Shown here: one piece after another, positions 1 to 6,338 of the stretch
How the letters are laid out: each line of letters begins with the position of its first letter
Position numbering within the stretch: position 1 is the first letter of the stretch
Assembly: GCA_036847245.1 (NCBI GenBank)
Contig: DAIUAL010000136.1
Span: 1 to 9,139, forward strand
Length of the DNA: 9,139 nt
Direction of reading: 5' to 3'
From: UBA4661 sp002405405
Lineage (GTDB): Bacteria; Bacteroidota; Ignavibacteria; Kapaibacteriales; UBA4661
Notes under the pieces: generated by a model
What the model was told of the DNA's origin: nothing
What the model saw: the letters and a program-made list of their open reading frames with translations, nothing else
The model's database searches: none
Made by a program: the position numbers and the translations under genes

Positions 1-687
1 CATTCCTTGTTCTGTTAAGAGTTGAATAGCAATATCTGTTGTTGGTGAAGAGCGGAGAATAGCAGGGAATTGTCGTGCCAGCACTCGCTCTTCGGGACGC
101 AAACGAACATTCCGTGAGCTGAGTGCCAGTCCGTCATCATCACGTATAATCGGGCAGGGAATAATTGACATGGGCAGAAAAAAATCTTTGCACATGTGAT
201 CAATCAAACGATACTGCTGATAATCTTTTTCACCGAAATAGGCACGTTGTGCACCACTGATATGTAGAAGTTTCATAACGACGGTCAGGACTCCGTCAAA
301 ATGTCCCGGACGATGGGCACCACATAAAATTGTTGATTCCGTAGTCTCATGAAGTTTGTACTGGTATCCATTCGGATAGATTTCTTCATTTGTTGGCAGA
401 AGAATAGCCGTACAGCCAACGTGTTCGGCAAGAGCATAGTCTTGCTCGAAGGTACGTGGGTAATGTTCTAAGTCTTTGGGATCATTGAATTGGGTCGGGT
501 TGACAAAAATCGAAAGGATGGTGGCATCATTTTCTGCTATGGATTGTCGTAAAAGAGCTGCATGTCCTTCGTGCAAGGCACCCATTGTTGGCACAAATCC
601 AATGCTTTGGTGCATCCGTACAAGTTCAGGTTTGTATGCGAACCATGCGGAGAGTGAAGAGAATATCATAGGAGAAGGTCTTATCAT
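1..687 (-). CDS. panC: Pantothenate synthetase PanC (3' end beyond window)
   Basis: PanC joins pantoate and beta-alanine to make pantothenate, using ATP through a pantoyl-adenylate intermediate in the cytoplasm. The window holds the first 229 codons; the family is usually about 280 residues, so roughly the last 50 lie off the left edge. Visible family motifs, in order: the HIGH-type nucleotide-binding motif PTMGALHEGH (residues 33-42), FVNPTQF (61-67), GAHRPGHFDGV (123-133), GEKDYQQ (152-158), and DGLALSSRN (185-193) near the end of the catalytic domain. I chose the ATG at 685-687 because a GGAG Shine-Dalgarno (697-700, minus strand) lies 9 nt upstream, inside the last codons of panB. A second in-frame ATG at 667-669 is possible but has no better ribosome site. 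The start lies 4 nt after the panB stop, so the two genes are almost certainly co-transcribed. No disruption is visible in the part present. Identification is secure. Confidence 0.97.
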   Translation of the reverse strand, partial: MIRPSPMIFSSLSAWFAYKPELVRMHQSIGFVPTMGALHEGHAALLRQSIAENDATILSIFVNPTQFNDPKDLEHYPRTFEQDYALAEHVGCTAILLPTNEEIYPNGYQYKLHETTESTILCGAHRPGHFDGVLTVVMKLLHISGAQRAYFGEKDYQQYRLIDHMCKDFFLPMSIIPCPIIRDDDGLALSSRNVRLRPEERVLARQFPAILRSSPTTDIAIQLLTEQGM

Positions 688-691
688 AATC

Positions 692-1486
692 TTATGCTCC
701 GTAACTTTCGTTGTGAGAGGGAAATGAACGATCACGAACAGCATCCGCATAACGATTCAAACTTGCGAGAGATTGGTCTGCACCGTTGGAGAATGCTCGA
801 ACAAATCGAGGAATATGTTGCGTATTTAAACCGAGAGCATCATGCCAAACAAGTACTTGCCCCGAACAGCTATTGCCCGCACCGATGCCAATTGTTGGTA
901 TGGTAATGTTTTCGGTAATACGTTGTGCAAGTGTATTCGGAATACATTCCAACACAACGCCAAAGACACCCATATCAACAAGCTGTTGTGCTTGACGATA
1001 AATTCTTTCTGCCGAAGATTCATTTCTCCCTTGAACGCGAAAACCACCAAATATATTGACCGATTGAGGTGTTAATCCCAAATGCCCCATAATAGGAACA
1101 CCGCTTTCAATGATTCTGCGAAAACATTCATCATTTCCATCTACTCCTTCAATTTTGATAGCATTGGCACCGGCAGTCATCAAGGAGCGAACAGCATCAA
1201 GCGTTCTGTCATTACTGCCTCGATGAGCAAGAAAAGGCATGTCAGCAATAATTAACATATTGGGCGCGCCGCGTCGTACTGCCGCTGTATGACTACTTAT
1301 CATTTCTACTGTGGCATGAAGTGTATCGGGATAGCCGTACATGGTCATGGCAACACTATCTCCCACAAGTAAACAATCAACATTACTTTGTTCAGCAATA
1401 CGAGCACTCGTTGCATCATAGCATGTCATCATCACAATAGGGCGTTGCTCATGGTATGCCGCTTGAAAATCAAGAACTGTTTTCAT
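692..1486 (-). CDS. panB: 3-methyl-2-oxobutanoate hydroxymethyltransferase PanB
   Basis: PanB transfers a hydroxymethyl group from 5,10-methylene-tetrahydrofolate to 2-ketoisovalerate, giving ketopantoate, the first committed step toward pantothenate and coenzyme A. The 264-residue length matches the family. This TIM-barrel enzyme shows its metal and substrate residues in the expected order: GDS (42-44, Asp43), ADMPF (81-85, Asp82), KIEG (111-114, Lys111 and Glu113), GHLGLTPQS (134-142), GFRVQG (148-153), Glu180 and the GIGAG loop (200-204), followed by GQVLVWHD. By family knowledge, the two Asp and the Glu bind the divalent metal. The ATG at 1484-1486 overlaps the TGA of the upstream gene in an ATGA arrangement, and no clear Shine-Dalgarno stands in front, so translational coupling is likely. 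The stop is TAA at 692-694, with panC starting 4 nt later. The gene looks intact. Confidence 0.98.
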   Translation of the reverse strand: MKTVLDFQAAYHEQRPIVMMTCYDATSARIAEQSNVDCLLVGDSVAMTMYGYPDTLHATVEMISSHTAAVRRGAPNMLIIADMPFLAHRGSNDRTLDAVRSLMTAGANAIKIEGVDGNDECFRRIIESGVPIMGHLGLTPQSVNIFGGFRVQGRNESSAERIYRQAQQLVDMGVFGVVLECIPNTLAQRITENITIPTIGIGAGNSCSGQVLVWHDALGLNTQHIPRFVRAFSNGADQSLASLNRYADAVRDRSFPSHNESYGA

Positions 1487-2295
1487 AATGATGTGGGAAG
1501 AGGAAGAGTATGCGATGGATCCGCAATATGGAAAGCTGCTTTGTATAGTTCTGCCAATGCTGCATCACCGTTGCGTTGTAAAGTCTGAAGATGCTCTACT
1601 ATTGTTGATTTGTCTTTTCGTGCGATAGCACCTGTCAGCACAGATTCATGTTTCTGGCGTTGAGAAAGATTTTTCATAATCTGTTCTCGATAAGGGTGCA
1701 AGATAGTTGCAGGCAAGTTGAGAATGTCGGTACAGCGTGCTTCGGCTGTTTCCCATGTCAGAACTGTAATGCTAACCAACGCTGTACACAGTGCATGATA
1801 GTATGTACGCATTTCATCGGGTATCGCAAACGATGGATTAGGTAGAGTGGGGAGAAGTTCGTGCAGTGATTTACCTTCATTAGACAGTACAAACGGCATG
1901 GTATTCCAATGTACTAGTTCAACTGAATGAGGTTGTTGTAGCATGATATCGGCAAAGCTCATCAGCGGATGTGCTGGATAGATGGTGATTGTGAGATCAT
2001 CGGAGAAAATACGTCCAAAGCGTCCGGCAAAATGAACAAGGGTACAATGAGGTTGTACCGCAAAAACTTGATAGTGCTCATGAAGAAATGATTCCAGGGC
2101 ATGATCAGATATGGCAAGAGCAATGTGAGTAGGTTGGAAAGATGCAACACACTGAGCAAAGGGTTCGTGCATACCACGATGCCAATGCCCAATGACAACT
2201 TGTGAATGGTCGAACGAAAGATGAGGAAGCATTTGTGCTACACGCCCATTTCCCACAATAAGAAGTCGTGTGCTCGCAAGAGGAGAGAGTGCCAT
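1483..2295 (-). CDS. Rossmann/DUF2520 protein, candidate PanG-type ketopantoate reductase
   Basis: This 270-residue protein has an N-terminal NAD(P)-binding Rossmann domain and a C-terminal helical DUF2520 domain. The dinucleotide motif is LLIVGNGRVAQML (residues 11-23, GxGxxA type). Arg40 follows the second strand (VVIGHWHRG), which would suit the 2'-phosphate of NADPH (inference). VHFAGRF (87-93) and HPLMSF (109-114) match the end of the Rossmann domain. The DUF2520 part shows the YHALCTALVS helix (166-175) and VLTGAIARKD (219-228) followed by VEHLQTL (233-239). Members of this family include PanG, described in Francisella as an alternative ketopantoate reductase replacing PanE; I rely on memory for that link. 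Position as first gene of a panB-panC operon, with a 4-nt ATGA overlap into panB, supports reduction of ketopantoate to pantoate. The fold is secure; the function is inferred. The start ATG (2293-2295) has no obvious Shine-Dalgarno. Confidence 0.85.
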   Translation of the reverse strand: MALSPLASTRLLIVGNGRVAQMLPHLSFDHSQVVIGHWHRGMHEPFAQCVASFQPTHIALAISDHALESFLHEHYQVFAVQPHCTLVHFAGRFGRIFSDDLTITIYPAHPLMSFADIMLQQPHSVELVHWNTMPFVLSNEGKSLHELLPTLPNPSFAIPDEMRTYYHALCTALVSITVLTWETAEARCTDILNLPATILHPYREQIMKNLSQRQKHESVLTGAIARKDKSTIVEHLQTLQRNGDAALAELYKAAFHIADPSHTLPLPTSL

Positions 2296-2401
2296 GTGTT
2301 TTGATCTCTTTGGTACCTGTTGGAAAGCAATCAGGTCCGCAAAACGTTTGACAGAATCAGTTATAACGTCAATTTACTAGGAGTTTCGGAATTACCAATA
2401 A

Positions 2402-2450
2402 ATACAAGGGACAATAGTTGCAATTTTAATGCCCTTGATCGTTCTTGTAT
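2402..2450. repeat. Overlapping, mutually exclusive inverted repeats upstream of the pan operon
   Basis: Two perfect inverted repeats share bases. ATACAAG (2402-2408) pairs with CTTGTAT (2444-2450), and CAAGGG (2405-2410) pairs with CCCTTG (2432-2437). They cannot both form in one molecule. They lie 107-155 nt upstream of the DUF2520 start codon, with long AT-rich loops. They could be a leader structure, an operator, or chance in AT-rich DNA. No known riboswitch was recognised. Confidence 0.25.
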
Positions 2451-2482
2451 CGTGAGTATCGCTATAAATAAACGAAACAAGA

Positions 2483-2509
2483 GCCGAATGTAACAGCAAT
2501 ACCATCGGC
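2483..2509 (-). terminator. Possible intrinsic terminator of the Oar-like receptor gene
   Basis: Read on the minus strand, GCCGATG pairs with CATTCGGC (one bulged base) across a 12-nt loop, and a T-rich but interrupted stretch follows (TCTTGTTTCGTTTATTT). The hairpin lies about 80-105 nt past the receptor stop codon. The GC-rich core and T-rich tail suit a Rho-independent terminator, but the broken T-run makes it a moderate candidate only. Confidence 0.4.
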
Positions 2510-2511
2510 GC

Positions 2512-2537
2512 TTATCTCTATCGATTATCTCTATCGA
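2512..2537. repeat. Perfect 13-bp tandem duplication
   Basis: The unit TTATCTCTATCGA occurs twice in direct succession (2512-2524 and 2525-2537) with no mismatch. It lies in the non-coding gap between the receptor gene and the pan operon, next to the possible terminator. It is most simply explained by replication slippage. Confidence 0.9.
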
Positions 2538-2587
2538 CAATATTCAAGCACATTAATCGTTTACTTGAAAGTAGTCTTAAAAATGCT

Positions 2588-3403
2588 CTAGAAACTGTAA
2601 CGCAAACCTAATTGCATTTGCCAGCGTGAGAGGAAGTTATCTTTGTTATAGAATTGCTGAGGTGCGGAGAATGTCATATTCGCACGACCTTGCGCATCAT
2701 AGCCGAAGAATTGACCAACCGGAACACGTGTCTGACCACTGAAATCACCCACAACCAGTGGCACAGTTTGCTGATGCCCCCAATCGCTATTCAACAGATT
2801 CAAGACATTCAACACATCAAGAGTAATCAAGAAATGATGACCTTTCACGAATGATGGAATCTCTTGTGCAACACGGAAATCAAGTTGATTGATCCATGGT
2901 TCACGTCCTGCATTACGGGGAACAACTTGACCACGATATTTGCTTAATACGGGGTCGCCGTCAATGAAGCGATTGAGTGCATTCCAATCAGCATCGCTCA
3001 TCACAACTTGATTGCGATTGCTTGGTACAAAAAACGCGTCATCATTAGCTGCAATACCAAATGCACCAAAGGAATTATTCGGGTCGAACTGCTGAAAATT
3101 GCGAGTACCGAGTCCATATACATAGCTGAAGGTACGACCACTGCGTCCTTCATACAAGAATGACAGTGTGGTTGCAAATGCACCGTTATCACCTTCACCG
3201 TATTCAAAGCGATAGTTTGCGGCAAGTACTAAGCGATGTGGAGTATCAAACACTGAACGAGCTAGTGAAAGATTATTGAGATTTGCTGAGGGCACTAAGA
3301 AATTTTCATCAGCAATAAAGCCAGGATTGCTATTGATATCCCATGATTCACTATACGTATAGGAAATACGGAAACCAAGATTTTTCCAAAAAACACACCA
3401 ATT
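2588..3403 (-). pseudogene. C-terminal part of Oar-like TonB-dependent receptor, downstream of an in-frame TGA
   Basis: This stretch is the last 271 codons of the receptor that begins at 5932, in the same reading frame and separated from the N-terminal part only by the TGA at 3404-3406. It encodes the end of the outer-membrane beta-barrel, with alternating aromatic strands such as FRISYTYSESWD, LVLAANYRFEYG and LITLDVLNVLNLL. It ends in LGLRYSF, with the terminal Phe typical of proteins inserted by the BAM machinery. The stop is TAG (2588-2590). Within this piece a caller might choose the GTG at 3293-3295, but that is an internal Val codon of the barrel (FLVPSAN) with no Shine-Dalgarno and no signal peptide. 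Alone, the fragment could not reach or form the barrel. It is functional only if the TGA is a sequencing error or is read through. Confidence 0.85.
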
Positions 3404-5932
3404 TCATTCACCTTGATCGCCTGCTCTTTTCTCAAGCATAGCCACGAGTGAGTACTGATAGCCCTCGCTTGTATTCGTTAAATAAAAAGCATCATTGATA
3501 GTATTGCGAAGCACGGGAGAGTTCCCAATTAATGCGCCACCATCTCTATTATAGATAACGCGTCCGTCAATTGGATTGATGGTTGAAGTACCTAAACGGA
3601 GGTTTTGATAGACGGGCTGATTGATAAGCTTAGAATATATTACTTCCGCGGTACCTGTCAAACCATAGGGCAAAACCTGATCGAGTGCGATATTTGTACG
3701 CCATACTTGTGGTAGTTTCCAATCTTTATCAATAAAATTCAGTGTCGCTTGATATTGACCAGGTTGCAAATTGCCAGCTGGTTGAGCCGGAGGATTATTT
3801 GGATCCATGCGAGTTATTCCGCGAGGAAGAGTTGGTCCACCGAAAATAAAGTTGGTTGCATTATCAACACCGGTGTTTGAGTACTGATTCGAGAGCCATA
3901 CGATCGGTGAACGACCTGTGAATAAGCCTGTGCCACCACGTAATTGTGATACACGCTCGCCATTGGAAATATCCCAGTTAAAGCCAACCCGAGGAGAAAG
4001 AATCGGTGTAACGCTTGGAACTTGGTCCGTAGCAAAACCCGGATACAATTGTGAAGCGAGCGAGTTAGATAATGGCTTGGTTGGTAGTATAAAGAAGTCT
4101 GCCCGCACACCCATGTTCAAACGGAAATTTTTGGATATATCCCAATCATCTTGCACGTACACACCAAGTTGCATCGAACTGAATTTTGCAGTTGGTGTAT
4201 TGCCATACAGAGACTTGTTTGTACTGAAACGATTGATATAACCAAAGGGATTACCTGCGGCAAAATCCTGGACACTGCCAAAGAGATAATTACCAAAGTA
4301 CCAAGGGAAAAATACATTTGCTGAGCTATAAAACTCATTGTGGGTGCCTATGGTAATCGAATGCGCACCGGAGAATATGGTGAAATCATTCGTTATGGTA
4401 AAGATGTCCTGATCTAATTTATTGGCATGAGAGAATGGTTCAACGCCCATTGTAATTGTTTGATTAGGACCAACACCTACCTCAACATTAGGGAATATAC
4501 CTCCGGCAAAATCACCACGTGTTTCACGTACACCGACATATGTGATACGAAATTCATTGGTAGCATTTTCAAAGGTACTATTCAACTGCAACACTGCATT
4601 ATTTTGTGTGCTTTTGAATTTGTATGCACGGTTCGAGAGTGCTAATACATTAGGGTTGCGATCTACAGCACGATCTTGTTGTGCGTTTACCAAATTATGA
4701 CGGAAAGTCAAGCGATGATTCTCGCTGATATTCCAGTCAAAACGAGTAAAGAATTTTAAGTCATTCGTACCTTGATTGAAGCTGTCATAATTGCCAGGAT
4801 CATAGCCATAGCGCGTGCGTGCGATATTAATAACTTGATCTATGGTAGAGCGGGAAACGGGAAAATTATTCGCTACGCTGGGATCATTGATACCAAGTTC
4901 GATGGGCTGACTTTTTGTTTTAGCTTCTACATTCACAAAGAAAAAGAGTTTGTCTTTGACAATAGCACCACCAAGACGACCGCCTACCCATGTATCGCTG
5001 AATGTATCAAATTTTGTTTTGCGTTCATCGGGGCTTAAGCCTACAAAGGATTGATTACGCAGAAAAGTATAGACACTACCTTCAAATTCGTTGCCGCCAG
5101 AACGTGTAACGGCATTGACAAGACCACCTGTAAAGCCGGACTGACGTACATCAAAAGGTGATACTGATACTTGTAATTCACCGATCGCATCTAAACTGAT
5201 TGGTTGTGCACCTGCTTGTCCACCGGGTGTACCTGTATTCGATAAACCAAAAAGATCATTGATATTCGCACCATCCACTTGCATGTTGTTGTAGCGATTA
5301 TTCTGACCGGCAATCGTGAGCGCTCCGATATTGTCACCTGCGCCAAGATTATTTCCCACAACATACGGGCTTACACGTGCAATGTCTTGCAAGGAACGAC
5401 CAACAGTAGGAACTTTATTCAACTGTTCAGTAGTGATTTCAATTGCTGCACCATTGCGTGAAGCATCGAATTGACGATTTTTTTTCGACACAATTTCGAT
5501 GGCTTGTAAGGTGATTTCATTTTCAACCAAGGCGAAGTCAATCCGTTTGTTTTCACCTAAACTGAAGGTAACATTTTTTTTGACTTCATTTTTGTAGCCA
5601 AACATCGACACGGTGATTTCATAAGGTCCACCGGGTTTCAAACCGCGGAAATTATAATAACCATCTTGGCGGACAAGAGCATTATACACTGTTCCCGATG
5701 CTACATGCACAAGCCTTAAACGACTGCCGGCGATATACCGAAACTTGATGTCTCTTTCCGATTTTGCACCAGTCAGCACATCATCAAACTGTTTAAGATA
5801 ATCCGAAGCATCATACACCGTACCGGTGAGAGCGGATGTTGTTACCCCTTGCGAATGCAGTTTCGGTATGCTCATACCAAATACCGCTACGCACAGGGCA
5901 ATGTGTACGGAAAAACGTAGAAGTTTATACAT
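3404..5932 (-). CDS. Oar-like TonB-dependent outer-membrane receptor, N-terminal 842 residues, ended by in-frame TGA
   Basis: This is a large outer-membrane receptor of the Oar type. Such proteins take up or export substrates with TonB energy; the substrate here cannot be told. Order of parts: signal peptide (residues 1-27, cleavage likely after LHS); carboxypeptidase-regulatory-like domain (about 33-138, with DGYYNFRGLKPG and ITVSMFGYK); a TonB-box-like ALVENEITLQAIEIVS (about 135-149); plug domain (about 155-290, with VPTVGRSLQDIARVSP, GQNNRYNNMQVDGANIND and SGFTGGLVNAVTRSGGNEFEGSVY); then beta-barrel strands. Translation stops at TGA 3404-3406 after LEKRAGDQGE, yet the same frame stays open with barrel sequence to 2588. 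The full gene would be about 1,113 residues, normal for Oar. The start ATG (5930-5932) has no Shine-Dalgarno but is followed by a good signal peptide and preceded by a sigma70-like promoter. Residues about 43-70 look longer than the usual domain. Two A8 runs lie in codons 118-120 and 150-152. Confidence 0.9.
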   Translation of the reverse strand: MYKLLRFSVHIALCVAVFGMSIPKLHSQGVTTSALTGTVYDASDYLKQFDDVLTGAKSERDIKFRYIAGSRLRLVHVASGTVYNALVRQDGYYNFRGLKPGGPYEITVSMFGYKNEVKKNVTFSLGENKRIDFALVENEITLQAIEIVSKKNRQFDASRNGAAIEITTEQLNKVPTVGRSLQDIARVSPYVVGNNLGAGDNIGALTIAGQNNRYNNMQVDGANINDLFGLSNTGTPGGQAGAQPISLDAIGELQVSVSPFDVRQSGFTGGLVNAVTRSGGNEFEGSVYTFLRNQSFVGLSPDERKTKFDTFSDTWVGGRLGGAIVKDKLFFFVNVEAKTKSQPIELGINDPSVANNFPVSRSTIDQVINIARTRYGYDPGNYDSFNQGTNDLKFFTRFDWNISENHRLTFRHNLVNAQQDRAVDRNPNVLALSNRAYKFKSTQNNAVLQLNSTFENATNEFRITYVGVRETRGDFAGGIFPNVEVGVGPNQTITMGVEPFSHANKLDQDIFTITNDFTIFSGAHSITIGTHNEFYSSANVFFPWYFGNYLFGSVQDFAAGNPFGYINRFSTNKSLYGNTPTAKFSSMQLGVYVQDDWDISKNFRLNMGVRADFFILPTKPLSNSLASQLYPGFATDQVPSVTPILSPRVGFNWDISNGERVSQLRGGTGLFTGRSPIVWLSNQYSNTGVDNATNFIFGGPTLPRGITRMDPNNPPAQPAGNLQPGQYQATLNFIDKDWKLPQVWRTNIALDQVLPYGLTGTAEVIYSKLINQPVYQNLRLGTSTINPIDGRVIYNRDGGALIGNSPVLRNTINDAFYLTNTSEGYQYSLVAMLEKRAGDQGE

Positions 5933-5975
5933 ACAAATACGAATGAGAAATGAGAAAAATGGCAGAAAACGAAGT

Positions 5976-6003
5976 ATTCTACCTTTGTGAGTGTCTGTTT
6001 CAA
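5976..6003 (-). promoter_or_regulatory. Sigma70-like promoter of the Oar-like receptor gene
   Basis: On the minus strand, TTGAAA (5998-6003) is followed after a 16-nt spacer by TAGAAT (5976-5981). Each box matches 5 of 6 consensus bases. Transcription would begin near 5969, giving a 5' leader of about 37 nt before the ATG at 5932. The leader is A/T/C-rich and lacks a Shine-Dalgarno. Confidence 0.55.
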
Positions 6004-6282
6004 GTGATTGATAACAGCGATTTAATGGGATGAAGATCCATTGCAGGCGAACATTAAAATTTTTTGGCTATTAGGGGCTATGCGCATGTGCAACACATGT
6101 TTTTCAATATATGCTACGTGTGCAATGCATGATTTATGTGGTATAAGTGAAATTTTTTTTAAAACCAATGCTTTAAAATACTGGATGATGACAGGTGAAG
6201 CAAGTTTTCATTGAACCATGCAGAATATATTTTTCCACATTTAAACAAAACAAAGCAAGTAGTACGGAGAGGAGTAATACAC
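6004..6282. other. Non-coding stretch between the receptor promoter and the choice-of-anchor I terminator
   Basis: No credible gene was found on either strand. The stretch is AT-rich, with T-runs at 6059-6065 and 6153-6160, and holds the operator-like motif pair described separately. A minus-strand open frame running into the neighbouring gene is ignored because it spans the strong terminator and resembles nothing known. Confidence 0.6.
6085..6131. promoter_or_regulatory. Pair of similar 15-bp motifs 32 bp apart upstream of the receptor promoter (operator candidate)
   Basis: CATGTGCAACACATG (6085-6099) is a perfect 6-3-6 dyad. CGTGTGCAATGCATG (6117-6131) matches it at 12 of 15 positions. Their start points are 32 bp apart, close to three helical turns, so a regulator could bind both on one DNA face. 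They lie about 80-130 bp upstream of the predicted -35 box of the receptor gene (minus strand). The binding protein is unknown, and chance similarity in a non-coding stretch is possible. Confidence 0.35.
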
Positions 6283-6312
6283 AAAAGGAGTACCCAAACG
6301 AGTACTCCTTTT
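6283..6312 (-). terminator. Strong intrinsic terminator after the choice-of-anchor I gene
   Basis: An 11-bp perfect inverted repeat, AAAAGGAGTAC (6283-6293) and GTACTCCTTTT (6302-6312), encloses an 8-nt loop. On the minus strand the 3' arm ends in a T-run. It starts 27 nt past the TAA of the secreted-protein gene. The arms are A/T-flanked on both sides, so it could act in either direction, but only the minus strand has a gene entering it. It should isolate the receptor gene from upstream transcription. Confidence 0.85.
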
Positions 6313-6338
6313 TCAACAAGAACGACGAATTGGACTGA

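Noticed and set aside
2588..3295. Separate 235-residue gene starting at GTG 3293-3295
   Set aside because: The GTG is an internal Val codon in a continuous barrel frame that is open up to the TGA at 3404; there is no ribosome site or signal peptide.
3404..3406. In-frame TGA as selenocysteine or as reassigned Trp codon
   Set aside because: No hairpin typical of a bacterial SECIS follows the TGA, and the receptor family has no selenocysteine position there. TGA ends the DUF2520 gene normally at 1483-1485, so the codon is a working stop in this genome.
3918..4241. Plus-strand open frame of 107 codons inside the receptor gene
   Set aside because: It is antisense to clear beta-barrel coding sequence, has no supported start and no family resemblance; it is a shadow of the real gene.
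5980..5987. TACCTTTG on the plus strand, matching the Bacteroidota -7 pattern TAnnTTTG
   Set aside because: No plus-strand gene lies downstream before nadC at 8430, and the match lies just upstream of, and on the opposite strand to, a better sigma70-like -10 box for the receptor.
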